The translations under genes were made by a program, and so were the position numbers. A stretch of DNA of 64,000 bases from Pseudomonas wuhanensis (GTDB taxonomy: Bacteria; Pseudomonadota; Gammaproteobacteria; Pseudomonadales; Pseudomonadaceae): the NCBI RefSeq assembly GCF_030687395.1, contig NZ_CP117430.1, forward strand, positions 2,170,001 through 2,234,000, given 5' to 3'. This document shows positions 8,356-17,018 of the stretch, piece by piece. How positions within the stretch are numbered: the first letter of the stretch is position 1; each line of letters begins with the position of its first letter. The notes below the pieces were generated by a model. That model was given only the letters and a program-made list of their open reading frames with translations. It was not told the origin of the DNA and did no database searches.

Positions 8356-9897
8356 TCAATGGCTGACGTTATCGACCGCGATGGTTTCACCGCTGACATC
8401 TGCGTAGTAAGGCTGCCGTTTGGCGATGATCAGGTAGAGCATCCCTGCAATCCCGGCGCCAATCAGCCAGGAGAACGGCGAGACGCTGTCGAAACCTGGC
8501 ACCAGGGCCAGGACAATGGCGATCAAGGCTGCCGGAATGAACGCCGCCACGGCACGCAAATTGACCCCATGGCTGTAGTAATAATCGCCATTGGGATCTT
8601 CGCTGTACAACTGCGGCACGTTGATCCGGCCTTTTCGTACCTGCCAGTAGTCGACCATGATCACCCCGTACAACGGGCCGAGCAGGGCGCCGAGGCCCGA
8701 CAGGAAATAGACGATCACCAGCGGACTGTTGTAGAGGTTCCACGGCAGGATCAGCACCGCGATGGTCGCACTGATCAGCCCGGCGCGACGGAAGGTCAGG
8801 TACTTGGGCGCCAGGTTACTCAGTACGAAAGCCGGGGCCACGAAGTTGGCCATGATGTTCACCGCCACGGTGACAATCAGGAACGCCAGGCAGCCGAGTA
8901 CCAGAAAGAAGGTGTTGGGAATCGATGCGATGATTTCCGTTGGGCTTTCGATAATCCGGCCATTGATCTGAAATTGCGCACCGCAGAGTAGGACCGTGAT
9001 CCCGGCGAATACCAGAATGTTGACGGGCAGGCCCCAGAAGTTACCCACCCGAATGGTCTTGCGGCAGGGCGAAGAACGGGCGAAGTCACAGAAATTCAGG
9101 ATCAGCGTGCCGTAGATCGACAGCCACAATGCGCCGCCCGCAAAGATGTTGCGCCACATCTCGCCACCGCTCAGCGGCTCGCGAATCGACCAGGCGATAG
9201 TTGCGTTGGCCTGGAAGTACATCCACCCGGCGAGGGAGGCGACGGTCAGCAAAATCACCGGGCCGGCAAACGCTTCGTAGCGCCGCACCATTTCCATGCC
9301 ATAGGCCAGGATCGCCAACTGCACGAACCAGATCGCCACGAAACACACCCAGCCCAGACTCGACAGTCCGAGGATCGAGTTGTGGTCGTAATCGGCGAAA
9401 CCGGGGTGCACCGCCGTCAGTAGTACACGAAAGACCACTGACGCCAGGTACGTCTGAATCCCGAACCAGGCGATGGCGATAACGGCGCGAATCAATGCAG
9501 GAATTTGTGCCCCATGGATGCCGAAACTGATCCGGCTGATCACCGGAAACGGCACGCCGGTTTTCTGGCCCATGTAACCGGAAAGATTCATGAAGCCATA
9601 CACCAGCGCCGCGCCGATTCCCAGGGACAGCAGAATCTGCCAGCCGCCCAGGCCTAGTGCATACAGGCCAATGGCGAAGGAGTAATTGGCAATGTTATGC
9701 ACGTCGTTGGTCCACAGGGCAAAGATGCTGTAACGACCCCAACGTCGACCTTCAGCCTTGGTCGGCGCCAGGTCCTTGTTGTGCAGACGGGGGCTGAGTA
9801 CCACGGGTGGTTGAAATGTTTGATCGTGAATGACGGATGGGGAAAGTGAGGAGGGCAGATCCAGCGCGATGTTGTTATTGGGGAGGCTAGTACGCAT
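8356..9897 (-). CDS. NCS1 family nucleobase/hydantoin/allantoin permease
   Basis: This 513-residue membrane protein carries the NCS1 signature: LAPTKAEGRRWGRYSIFALWTNDVHNIANYSFAIG before the first helix, about twelve hydrophobic helices, and GPLYGVIMVDYW near the end. Family members import cytosine, uracil, allantoin or 5-substituted hydantoins by sodium or proton symport. The following racemase-like gene points towards a hydantoin or allantoin-type substrate. The start is uncertain: in-frame ATGs at 9984, 9981 and 9939 also exist, but MRTSLPNNN at 9897 gives a typical N-terminal length. The upstream AT-rich region holds GntR-type palindromes (10067, 10326). Confidence 0.88.
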   Translation of the reverse strand: MRTSLPNNNIALDLPSSLSPSVIHDQTFQPPVVLSPRLHNKDLAPTKAEGRRWGRYSIFALWTNDVHNIANYSFAIGLYALGLGGWQILLSLGIGAALVYGFMNLSGYMGQKTGVPFPVISRISFGIHGAQIPALIRAVIAIAWFGIQTYLASVVFRVLLTAVHPGFADYDHNSILGLSSLGWVCFVAIWFVQLAILAYGMEMVRRYEAFAGPVILLTVASLAGWMYFQANATIAWSIREPLSGGEMWRNIFAGGALWLSIYGTLILNFCDFARSSPCRKTIRVGNFWGLPVNILVFAGITVLLCGAQFQINGRIIESPTEIIASIPNTFFLVLGCLAFLIVTVAVNIMANFVAPAFVLSNLAPKYLTFRRAGLISATIAVLILPWNLYNSPLVIVYFLSGLGALLGPLYGVIMVDYWQVRKGRINVPQLYSEDPNGDYYYSHGVNLRAVAAFIPAALIAIVLALVPGFDSVSPFSWLIGAGIAGMLYLIIAKRQPYYADVSGETIAVDNVSH

Positions 9898-10066
9898 TCC
9901 GGCAGGCTCCAGAAGCTCGTTGCCGCGATGACTGTGCATGAGCGTGAACTCGACAAATCTTCGTCGCGGCCGGGAGAGCATCATTGGTTACGGGGCATCT
10001 GCAGCCTGTACGGGATAGGGCGCTTCAGGCTTGCGGATCTAAAGTGTGTGTATGTTTTAGTATTTA

Positions 10067-10076
10067 TTGTATACAA
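10067..10076. promoter_or_regulatory. Candidate GntR-family operator TTGTATACAA
   Basis: This perfect 10-bp palindrome lies about 170 bp upstream of the permease start in AT-rich DNA. FCD-type GntR regulators commonly bind TTGTnnACAA-like sites. A closely similar site precedes the GntR gene at 59077. Confidence 0.5.
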
Positions 10077-10325
10077 AACATATGTTCACTTAAGCCAGAT
10101 CTGTGCCAGTCAGTGATCTATGAATTACTTGGCTAATTTCGTTTTGTTATTGATTGAAACTAAGTAATTGAAAAATTGGAAATATAAATTGACCGTTTGA
10201 ACAGGTATTTATTTCGGCGGGGTTGTGTGGGAATGATCGACTGAGGACGTCACGAAAGAATGATGTAACTTTTTGGGGCGCACAGATAAAAAGTGCACAC
10301 AGATATGGCACTTATAGTGACATTT

Positions 10326-10337
10326 TTGTGTACACAA
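10326..10337. promoter_or_regulatory. Candidate GntR-family operator TTGTGTACACAA
   Basis: This perfect 12-bp palindrome is 250 bp upstream of the first one in the same AT-rich spacer. Two sites on the same side of one gene could allow looping. Assignment is by sequence form only. Confidence 0.45.
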
Positions 10338-10363
10338 TTATTCGGGTTGACCCAGGGGCAGTA

Positions 10364-10450
10364 TGGGAGCGGGCTTGCTCGCGAAGAGGCAGTCACATTC
10401 AACACTGATGTTGACTGGCAGTCCGCTTTCGCAAGCAAGCCCGTTCCCAC
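10364..10450. repeat. REPIN, outward type A
   Basis: The arms are TGGGAGCGGGCTTGCTCGCG and an inverse with one change (TTCGCAAGCAAGCCCGTTCC), around a core with ATTCAACACTGATGTTGACT. It lies just downstream of the cysH stop codon and can act as its 3' hairpin. Confidence 0.85.
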
Positions 10451-10474
10451 AGGGGATTGCAGAGGGCGGGGGAA

Positions 10475-11215
10475 TTAAGCCTTGGATTTGCTGATGATGT
10501 TTCCGGCATGCAGCCCGCATTCTTTCTGCGTGGCTTCTTCCCACCACCAACGACCTTCGCGCTCATGCTGGTTCGGCAGCACCGGACGGGTGCAAGGCTC
10601 GCAGCCGATGCTGATGAAGCCGCGTTCATGCAGGCTGTTGTACGGCAGCTCCAGCATGCGGATGTAGCCCCAGATCTCTTCGCTGGTCATTTGCGCCAGC
10701 GGGTTGAATTTGTACAGAGTGCGTTCCGGGGTGGAGAACGCGGTATCGATTTCCAGCACCGCGACCGCGCTGCGGGTGCCCGGGCTCTGGTCCCGACGCT
10801 GGCCGGTGGCCCACGCAGTCACCCCCGAGAGCTTGCGACGCAATGGCTCGATCTTGCGGATGCCGCAGCACTCGCCATGGCCGTCCTTGTAGAAACTGAA
10901 CAGGCCCTTTTCCTTCACGAAAGGTTCGAGCTTGGTGTAGTCCGGCGACACCACTTCGATGTCGATCTTGTAGTGTTCGCGCACCTGTTCGATGAAGCGA
11001 TAGGTCTCGGGGTGCAAGCGACCGGTGTCGAGGCTGAACACTTTGACGTTCTTGTTCAGCTTCCAGGCCATGTCCACCAGCACCACATCCTCGGCGCCGC
11101 TGAAAGATATCCACAGGTCATCGCCGAACTCGGCGAACGCGAGTTTCAGGATGTCCTGGGCGGATTTGTTGGCATAGGTCGTGGCGAGTTCCACGACATT
11201 GAACGATGGGCTCAT
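10475..11215 (-). CDS. cysH: Adenosine 5'-phosphosulfate/PAPS reductase
   Basis: CysH reduces activated sulfate (APS) to sulfite with thioredoxin, a cytosolic step of assimilatory sulfate reduction. The 246-residue protein has the [15 protein letters not shown] nucleotide-binding loop near residue 38, [12 protein letters not shown], and the four [4Fe-4S] cysteines in GECCGIRK near 134 and IGCEPCTRP near 223. The paired CC...CxxC motif marks the APS-reducing iron-sulfur form usual in Pseudomonas, not the enterobacterial PAPS form. The ECGLH near the C-terminus carries the catalytic cysteine. It stands alone, and the next gene thrH is divergent. Confidence 0.95.
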   Translation of the reverse strand: MSPSFNVVELATTYANKSAQDILKLAFAEFGDDLWISFSGAEDVVLVDMAWKLNKNVKVFSLDTGRLHPETYRFIEQVREHYKIDIEVVSPDYTKLEPFVKEKGLFSFYKDGHGECCGIRKIEPLRRKLSGVTAWATGQRRDQSPGTRSAVAVLEIDTAFSTPERTLYKFNPLAQMTSEEIWGYIRMLELPYNSLHERGFISIGCEPCTRPVLPNQHEREGRWWWEEATQKECGLHAGNIISKSKA

Positions 11216-11389
11216 CAGGGCGGCTTCCTACAGGTCGGTGGCGCTGGGCGCTCTATATGTGCCTGATGGTAACAAAATCCTGCGGTGGCTGGTGCGCCCT
11301 CTGCGTTGCACAGAGGAGGGCGAGTCGCTAGAGTTCGGCAGTCCTTTTGCTCGCTCGACTCAATAAACAGTACAAAATGGGAGTGTCTT

Positions 11390-12007
11390 GTGGAAATTGC
11401 CTGTCTGGATCTTGAAGGTGTGCTGGTCCCGGAAATCTGGATCGCCTTTGCCGAAAAAACCGGGATCGACTCCCTCAGGGCCACCACTCGGGACATTCCC
11501 GACTACGACGTGTTGATGAAGCAGCGGTTGCGGATTCTCGACGAGCACGGCCTGAAGCTTTCCGACATCCAGGAAGTGATCGCCACGCTCAAGCCTCTGG
11601 ACGGCGCCAGCGAATTCGTCGACTGGCTGCGTGAGCGCTTTCAGGTGGTGATTCTGTCGGACACCTTTTACGAATTCTCCCAGCCGCTGATGCGTCAACT
11701 GGGCTTCCCGACCTTGCTTTGCCATCGTCTGATTACCGACGATGCCGGTCGGGTCACGGGCTATCAGTTGCGTCAGAAAGATCCCAAGCGTCAGTCGGTG
11801 TTGGCGTTCAAGAGCCTCTACTACCGGGTGATCGCGGCGGGGGATTCCTATAACGACACGACGATGCTGGGCGAGGCCGATGCCGGGATTCTGTTCCATG
11901 CGCCGGACAATGTGATTCGCGAATTTCCACAGTTCCCGGCGGTGCACAGCTTTGCGGAGTTGAAGCAAGAGTTCATCAAGGCTTCGAATCGGGCGTTGAG
12001 TTTGTAG
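11390..12007 (+). CDS. thrH: Phosphoserine phosphatase / homoserine phosphotransferase ThrH
   Basis: ThrH is a HAD enzyme that dephosphorylates phosphoserine and can pass the phosphate to homoserine, linking serine and threonine synthesis in the cytosol. Seen: an unusual motif I, CLDLEGVLVPE near residue 5, which is the ThrH hallmark; SDTFYEF with the motif II serine near 90; KDPKRQ Lys near 133; and AAGDSYNDTTML near 150. The GTG at 11390 is chosen because GGGAG lies seven bases before it; this gives 205 residues, the usual ThrH length. A much longer in-frame N-terminus upstream has no homology-like features. A REP pair follows at 12025. Confidence 0.95.
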   Translation: MEIACLDLEGVLVPEIWIAFAEKTGIDSLRATTRDIPDYDVLMKQRLRILDEHGLKLSDIQEVIATLKPLDGASEFVDWLRERFQVVILSDTFYEFSQPLMRQLGFPTLLCHRLITDDAGRVTGYQLRQKDPKRQSVLAFKSLYYRVIAAGDSYNDTTMLGEADAGILFHAPDNVIREFPQFPAVHSFAELKQEFIKASNRALSL

Positions 12008-12024
12008 TCGTCAGGGATGGCCCC

Positions 12025-12114
12025 TTCGCGGGCAAGCCCGCTCCCACAGGATTTGTGTTGATCGCATAATTGTGGCTCGACACATAACCTGTGGGAGCGG
12101 GCTTGCCCGCGATG
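12025..12114. repeat. REP pair, inward type B
   Basis: A reverse REP (TTCGCGGGCAAGCCCGCTCC) and a forward REP (GTGGGAGCGGGCTTGCCCGC) flank a spacer of about 45 bp between convergent thrH and pabB. The second arm ends four bases before the pabB stop codon. Confidence 0.88.
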
Positions 12115-12117
12115 CTT

Positions 12118-13455
12118 TTAGAGGTCCCGCAAAGTATCGAGCAACACCTTCACCTTGGTTATCGATTCCTGATATTCCGCCTGCCAGTCCGAATCCGCGA
12201 CGATCCCGCCGCCACCCCAGCAACACACCTGCCCATCCTTGACCAGCAAGCTGCGAATGGCGATGGAGCTGTCCATCTCCCCACGCACGTCAAGATACAG
12301 CAATGAACCGCAGTACAACCCACGACGGGTAGGTTCCAGCTCATCGATGATCTGCATCGCGCGAATCTTCGGCGCGCCGGTAATCGAGCCGCCGGGGAAG
12401 CTGCCGGCGATCAAATCCAGCGCATCCTTGTCATCCGCCAACTCGCCGGTAACGCTGCTCACCAGGTGATGCACGTTCGGATAGCTTTCCAGACTGAACA
12501 ACTCCGGCACCCGCACTGAGCCGATGCGGCAGGTACGGCCGAGGTCATTGCGCAGCAAATCGACGATCATCAGGTTTTCCGCGCGGTCCTTGGGGCTGGC
12601 CAGCAGTTCGGCGGCGTTCGCCGCATCTTCAGCGGCAGTCAGGCCGCGAGGGCGAGTGCCCTTGATCGGGCGGGTTTCGACGTGGCGCTCGCTGACTTTG
12701 ACGAAGCGCTCCGGCGACAGGCTAAGCACGGCGTCGCCGTCGGGCAGGCTCTGGAAACCGGAAAACGGCGTCGGACACGCCGCCCGCAGCGCGCAGTACG
12801 CGGCCCATGGATCGCCCTGGCATTGCGCACGAAAGCGCTGGGCGAAGTTGACCTGATAGCAGTCGCCGGCCTGGATGTACTGCTGAATGCGTTCGAAGGC
12901 TTGTCGATAGTCATCGGCGCTCAGGTCGGCATTCATCGGGCCGTCCAGTTTGAAAGGCTCGATCTTCTGAGGTGCAGGCTGAGTGAACAGTTCGATCAGC
13001 CGCTGTCGTTCGCTGTCGATCAGCGCCGGGTGGAACACCAGTTGGCTGGTGGCGAGGTGGTGATCGCTGATCAGTGCCCAGTCGTACAGCCCGAAACGTG
13101 CGTCGGGCAATTGCAGATCATCCCGCGCCTGGCTCGGCAGGTTTTCCAGGTGCCGGCCGAAGTCGTAGCTCAGATAACCGATCAGGCCACCGGCGAAAGG
13201 CAGGTTGAAAGGAACAGTGGCTTCGCCGAGTCGCGTCAGGTTGTCGCGAAGGCGTTGCAGGAAATGGTTGCCGCTTTCATCCGGTAATACATCCAGTTGC
13301 TCCAGCGGCCAGGCGCTGAGCAGGTCATAACGCCCACGCTCGGCGCTCGGCCGGCCGCTGTCGAGCAGCACGGCACCGGGGGCATGACGAATCGCCGCGA
13401 AGTATTCGGCGGGGTTGGCGCGATAGGGCAGCGAGTGTACGGAACAGGTCAACAT
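12118..13455 (-). CDS. pabB: Aminodeoxychorismate synthase component I
   Basis: PabB converts chorismate, with ammonia from PabA, to 4-amino-4-deoxychorismate for folate synthesis. The 445-residue protein has an N-terminal anthranilate-synthase-like region and the chorismate-binding domain. Diagnostic is PIKGTRPRG near residue 260: the lysine is specific to PabB, whereas anthranilate synthase TrpE has alanine there. GSITGAPKIRAMQIIDELEP near 370 is the other signature. No pabA is next to it. The start is the first ATG of the frame, giving the usual MLTCSVHSLPY N-terminus. Confidence 0.95.
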   Translation of the reverse strand: MLTCSVHSLPYRANPAEYFAAIRHAPGAVLLDSGRPSAERGRYDLLSAWPLEQLDVLPDESGNHFLQRLRDNLTRLGEATVPFNLPFAGGLIGYLSYDFGRHLENLPSQARDDLQLPDARFGLYDWALISDHHLATSQLVFHPALIDSERQRLIELFTQPAPQKIEPFKLDGPMNADLSADDYRQAFERIQQYIQAGDCYQVNFAQRFRAQCQGDPWAAYCALRAACPTPFSGFQSLPDGDAVLSLSPERFVKVSERHVETRPIKGTRPRGLTAAEDAANAAELLASPKDRAENLMIVDLLRNDLGRTCRIGSVRVPELFSLESYPNVHHLVSSVTGELADDKDALDLIAGSFPGGSITGAPKIRAMQIIDELEPTRRGLYCGSLLYLDVRGEMDSSIAIRSLLVKDGQVCCWGGGGIVADSDWQAEYQESITKVKVLLDTLRDL

Positions 13456-13571
13456 GGGCGGGGCAGATCAGCCATCGAGGCGGGGGAGCGATTGTAGTCC
13501 TCTGCAGGATTTGCTCCTAGAGGGGATGTCGGGGATTGGCAGGTTGAGAGCTTCAGTGACTGTCAGTCAGC

Positions 13572-13639
13572 CATCGCGAGCAGGCTCGCTCCCACAAGGA
13601 CCACGCTCAACCCTGTGGGAGCGAGCCTGCTCGCGATGG
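13572..13639. repeat. REP pair, inward type B, short spacer
   Basis: Arms CATCGCGAGCAGGCTCGCTC and GTGGGAGCGAGCCTGCTCGC form a strong inverted repeat with a spacer near 20 bp. It lies between pabB and the ATP-grasp gene, both on the minus strand, so it sits at the 3' end of the envelope module and just upstream of pabB. Confidence 0.85.
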
Positions 13640-13657
13640 CAGCGACTCGGTCTCGGA

Positions 13658-14644
13658 TCAACCCTCAACCGCAGGAATATGCCCAAACATTTCCTGAACG
13701 AACTCCACGCGTTCCTGCGCTGTTTCGATTATCCCGCGGGCCTGTAATTCTTCCAGCCGCGCTTCGACCGCGTGGGTACGTAACGTCAAGCCGCAATCGT
13801 TGGCGATCTGAATGTTCAACCCGGGCCGGGCGTTAAGCTCAAGAATCAGCGGCCCTTTCTCCTGGTCGAGCACCATGTCGACACCGATGTAACCCAGCCC
13901 GCACAGCTCATAGCAGCCGGCAGCCAGCTTCATGAAACCGTCCCAGTAGGGCAGTTGCACGCCGTCCACTGCGTTGGTGGTGTCCGGGTGTTTGTTAATG
14001 ATGTTGTTCAGCCAGGTGCCGCGCAATGTCAGGCCAGTGGCCAGATCGACACCGACGCCGATGGCGCCCTGGTGCAGGTTGGCCTTGCCGCCGGACTGGC
14101 GGGTCGGCAGGCGCAACATGGCCATCACCGGATAGCCCATCAGCACGATGATGCGAATGTCCGGCACGCCTTCATAGCTGATGCTTTTGAAGATCTGGTC
14201 CGGGGTCACGCGGTATTCGATCAACGCCCGATCGCGGTGACCGCCGAGCGAGTACAGGCCGGTCAGGATGCTGGAAATCTGATGCTCGATTTCCTCGTGA
14301 CTGATGATCTTGCCCGACACCGTGCGATACCGGCCCTCGAAGCGGTCGGCGATCACCAGAATGCCGTCACCGCCGGCGCCCTGAGCCGGTTTGACCACGA
14401 AATCGGTGCGTCCGCCGATGATCTCGCCGAGGTTGTCGATTTCCTTCTCGGTGGAGATTACGCCGTACAGCTCCGGCACGTGAATGCCGGCGGCGATGGC
14501 GCGCTCCTTGGTGATGATCTTATCATCGACGATCGGGTACAGGCTGCGCTTGTTGTACTTGAGCACGTAGTCTGCGTTGCGCCGATTGATCCCCATGATG
14601 CCCCGGGCCTCCAGGGCTTTCCAGGTCTTCCAGAGACCAAACAT
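13658..14644 (-). CDS. RimK-like alpha-L-glutamate ligase family ATP-grasp protein
   Basis: The 328-residue protein is an ATP-grasp enzyme of the glutamate-ligase-like branch. Seen: DFVVKPAQGAGGDGILVI near residue 82 (nucleotide lysine and glycine loop), ALIEYRV near 147, an ANLHQGAIGVGVDLATG centre and the metal-binding LILELNARPGLNIQIAN near 274. Relatives add amino acids to peptide or protein acceptors using ATP; the acceptor here is unknown. Its start overlaps the stop of the upstream membrane gene by one base (TGATG), so it is translationally coupled. It is the last gene of a three-gene module with an inactive transglutaminase-7TM protein and a retropepsin-like protease. Confidence 0.85.
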   Translation of the reverse strand: MFGLWKTWKALEARGIMGINRRNADYVLKYNKRSLYPIVDDKIITKERAIAAGIHVPELYGVISTEKEIDNLGEIIGGRTDFVVKPAQGAGGDGILVIADRFEGRYRTVSGKIISHEEIEHQISSILTGLYSLGGHRDRALIEYRVTPDQIFKSISYEGVPDIRIIVLMGYPVMAMLRLPTRQSGGKANLHQGAIGVGVDLATGLTLRGTWLNNIINKHPDTTNAVDGVQLPYWDGFMKLAAGCYELCGLGYIGVDMVLDQEKGPLILELNARPGLNIQIANDCGLTLRTHAVEARLEELQARGIIETAQERVEFVQEMFGHIPAVEG

Positions 14645-16179
14645 CAGGCGTCAGCCTTCTTGAGGAAAGCCTTGAAACGCACCAGTTCGGTCAGGCGGTA
14701 ACCGCGATAGCGACCCATGGCCAGCATGAAGCCCACCAGAATCAGCAGGATCGCCGGGAAGGTGAACACGAAGTACACCAGTTCTGGCACGCTCATGATC
14801 AGATGCGCCAAAGAGGCGGCGAACAGTGTGCCGATCGCCACTTTCATGGCATGGCCGCCGCCGCGCTCTTCCCAGGTGATCGACAGGCGTTCGATGGTCA
14901 TGGTCAGAATCACCATCGGGAACAGCGCCACTGACAACCCGCGTTCCAGGCCGAGTTTGTGGCTGAACAGGCTGATAGCCGCGATCAGCACCACCACGAA
15001 GGTCAGCACCACCGACAGCCTCGGCAGCATTTGCAGCTTCAAATGTTCAAGGTAGGAGCGCAGCGACAGCCCCAGTGTCGTAATGATTGTAAACAGCACA
15101 ATACCGAAGCCGAGCTGGGTTTCCCGGAAGGCGAGGGCGATCAGCACCGGGGTAAAGGTGCCGAGTGTCTGAATGCCGATCAGGTTGCGCAGGATCAGGA
15201 TCACCAGCACGCCGATCGGGATCATCACCATGATCATGAAGGTTTGCTGGGTTTGCAGCGGCAGGCCATACAACGAGTAGTCGAGGAAGTTGGCGTCGGA
15301 GTTTTCGTCGGTCAGCTTGGCCAGGCGAATGGCGTTCATTTCGCTGTTGTTCAGGCTGAAGGTGACGTTGGCTTTCTTGCCACCATCGACGGTGATCAGG
15401 TTTTCATCGCCGGTCCACCACAGCAAGCGGTCGGTGGGCAGGCCCTGTTCGCCGGTTTCCGGGTTGAAGTACAGCCAGTCGGTGCCGTTGAAGCTGCGCA
15501 ACCAGAGTTCAGGCATTTGTGGTTGATCGGCCACCAGACGAATGGTGTGGACCTTTTCCACCGGCACGTGGGCGATGGACAGTACCAGCTCGACGATTTT
15601 GGCTTTGTTCACGGTGGACGGATCGCCGGCCAGCAGCAGTTTCACGTTGTCGTCGTTGAGGTTGTTGACGCGCTTGATGGCCTCGCCGATGAAGGTTTCG
15701 ACGTCGGCCGAGTGTTGGCGGATCGGCGCGAGCAAGGCTTCGGCGGCGATTTTTTCAGGGCCTTCGACGGCGATGCTGTCGCGGAAGGTCGGGCCTTTGA
15801 CCTTGGATTTTTCGCCGCTGTAGCGCTTGGTCAGCACCAGTCGGTAATAAAGGGTCTGGTTGCCCTTGGCGCGGCGCGCCGACCAGGTGACCTTGCGGTT
15901 ACCGTCGGCACGGTTCACCGCCACGCCGTAATTATTGGAAATGAAACTCTCGTTGAGGCTCACGTAGTCGCGGCTCAGCGGCGGCACGAACATCTGGATC
16001 TTGATCGGGTCTTTGGCATTGGCGACGAACTCGACCTTGGCGTCGATGTTCCACAAGTCGTCGGTAGCGTCTTCGGTCACCGGAATTCCGAGCACGAAAA
16101 TCTGATAGGCCGTAACTGAAATGCCCAGCACCACCAGGATGGCGATCAGCAGTTTCAGATGGAGGGTAAGAGAGCGCAT
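14644..16179 (-). CDS. Inactive transglutaminase domain fused to seven membrane helices
   Basis: The 511-residue protein begins with a signal-anchor helix (residues 8-30), then a large periplasmic region of about 300 residues with a transglutaminase-like fold (AHVPVEKVHTIRLV, WLYFNPETG) in which the catalytic Cys/His/Asp set is not evident, then seven C-terminal hydrophobic helices (about 325-500). This architecture is a known bacterial family of inactive transglutaminase fused to a 7TM region. It lies between a retropepsin-like protease (5 bp upstream) and an ATP-grasp ligase (1 bp overlap), an association I recall being linked to osmotic-stress tolerance in other gammaproteobacteria. It probably presents a periplasmic peptide or protein to the membrane. 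The biochemical role is not known from the sequence. Confidence 0.85.
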   Translation of the reverse strand: MRSLTLHLKLLIAILVVLGISVTAYQIFVLGIPVTEDATDDLWNIDAKVEFVANAKDPIKIQMFVPPLSRDYVSLNESFISNNYGVAVNRADGNRKVTWSARRAKGNQTLYYRLVLTKRYSGEKSKVKGPTFRDSIAVEGPEKIAAEALLAPIRQHSADVETFIGEAIKRVNNLNDDNVKLLLAGDPSTVNKAKIVELVLSIAHVPVEKVHTIRLVADQPQMPELWLRSFNGTDWLYFNPETGEQGLPTDRLLWWTGDENLITVDGGKKANVTFSLNNSEMNAIRLAKLTDENSDANFLDYSLYGLPLQTQQTFMIMVMIPIGVLVILILRNLIGIQTLGTFTPVLIALAFRETQLGFGIVLFTIITTLGLSLRSYLEHLKLQMLPRLSVVLTFVVVLIAAISLFSHKLGLERGLSVALFPMVILTMTIERLSITWEERGGGHAMKVAIGTLFAASLAHLIMSVPELVYFVFTFPAILLILVGFMLAMGRYRGYRLTELVRFKAFLKKADA

Positions 16180-16184
16180 TGGAA

Positions 16185-16721
16185 TTACTCTGCGGTATGT
16201 GCGTCGGTGGCGCAGGCGGGTTTGCCAGCAGCGTATTTAAGACTGGGGTCGACCAGCGCATCGAAACGTTTGAGAGCTTCGGAGCCGATCAAGAGCGGGT
16301 ATTGGAAGGCACTGCGGTCAGTCAAGTTCACTTCGATGCTGCGTAAAGCCGAACCCATGCAGATATCCAGCTCAATGACCGGACGGGCGGTGTACTTCTT
16401 GCCTTCTTCCGGGTCGTAGTCACCGGCCCGGCGCTTGATCTTGCTGACACGGGCCAGCGGTCGTTCGATCGGGTGCGAATGCGCGGCGTCGATAGCCAGA
16501 TAGAAGCGCACCCAGGATTCGCCATTGCGTTTGAAACGTTTGATGTCGCGGGCACTCAGCGAAGCGGTTTTCGCTCCGGTGTCGAGTTTGGCGGCGACTT
16601 CCAGATTGATGCCATCCAGCGAAGCGTACTCATTGAGGCCGTACACAGTCTTTTCCCCTGCCGCGGCGAAACCTGGCAGGCCAAAAAGACAAAGGAATGT
16701 GGTGAAGAGCTTGAGTCTCAT
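16185..16721 (-). CDS. Exported retropepsin-like aspartic protease (RimB-type family)
   Basis: The 178-residue protein starts with a clear Sec signal peptide (MRLKLFTTFLCLFGLPGFAA, cut near residue 22). The mature part has the retropepsin catalytic triplet in AAKLDTGAKTASLSA near residue 47 and a C-terminal FQYPLLIGSEALKRFDALVDP flap-like region. The family was formerly annotated as ATP-dependent zinc protease; the cytosolic relative RimB processes glutamate tails made by RimK. Here the protein should be periplasmic. It is the first gene of the envelope module, five bases upstream of the 7TM gene. Confidence 0.88.
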   Translation of the reverse strand: MRLKLFTTFLCLFGLPGFAAAGEKTVYGLNEYASLDGINLEVAAKLDTGAKTASLSARDIKRFKRNGESWVRFYLAIDAAHSHPIERPLARVSKIKRRAGDYDPEEGKKYTARPVIELDICMGSALRSIEVNLTDRSAFQYPLLIGSEALKRFDALVDPSLKYAAGKPACATDAHTAE

Positions 16722-16933
16722 AAATCCTGGTGCGCAGCGGTCCGTTCTTCAATTCAAGGCCCTGGCATTGCTGCACAAGCTCCCTCGTATGCCTATCCGC
16801 TTTTTATGACAGGCAATGCAGATGACAAGCAAATGCGGGCGGCATTCTAGCACGGTGGGTTTATGGCGCCAGCGTTGGCCGACGGCTATAACTTGAGGTG
16901 TTGCTTCCTTATGGTGCAGCAGGTTATTAGACG

Positions 16934-16945
16934 ATTGTCGACAAT
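16934..16945. promoter_or_regulatory. Candidate PrpR operator ATTGTCGACAAT
   Basis: A perfect 12-bp palindrome lies 74 bp before prpR, and its core TGTCGACA is repeated exactly at the prpR start codon. A TTGACG -35-like element follows at about 16959. The pair fits binding by the GntR-type PrpR dimer. Confidence 0.65.
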
Positions 16946-17008
16946 ATCGATTTATCCTTTGACGTAACCGGCCATATTCGCTAGTTTTTGCGGCATTGGT
17001 TTTCAAGG

Positions 17009-17018
17009 TGTCGACAAT
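17009..17018. promoter_or_regulatory. Second TGTCGACA operator abutting the prpR start codon
   Basis: TGTCGACAAT occupies the ten bases directly before the prpR ATG, between the Shine-Dalgarno-like AAGG and the start. It duplicates the core of the upstream operator, so a bound regulator would block transcript elongation or initiation. Confidence 0.6.

Larger units (their letters stand above)
9898..10474. other. 577-bp AT-rich regulatory spacer upstream of the NCS1 permease
   Basis: No gene is supported here. From about 10020 to 10345 the DNA is clearly more AT-rich than the neighbours. It includes two perfect palindromes (10067-10076 and 10326-10337) and ends with a REPIN at 10364-10450 next to the cysH stop. 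It probably holds the promoter of the permease-racemase operon. Confidence 0.6.

Noticed and set aside
9928..10408. Small plus-strand frames at 9928-10116 and 10223-10408
   Set aside because: They lack ribosome-binding sites, overlap operator-like DNA or a REPIN, and have no recognisable composition or family.
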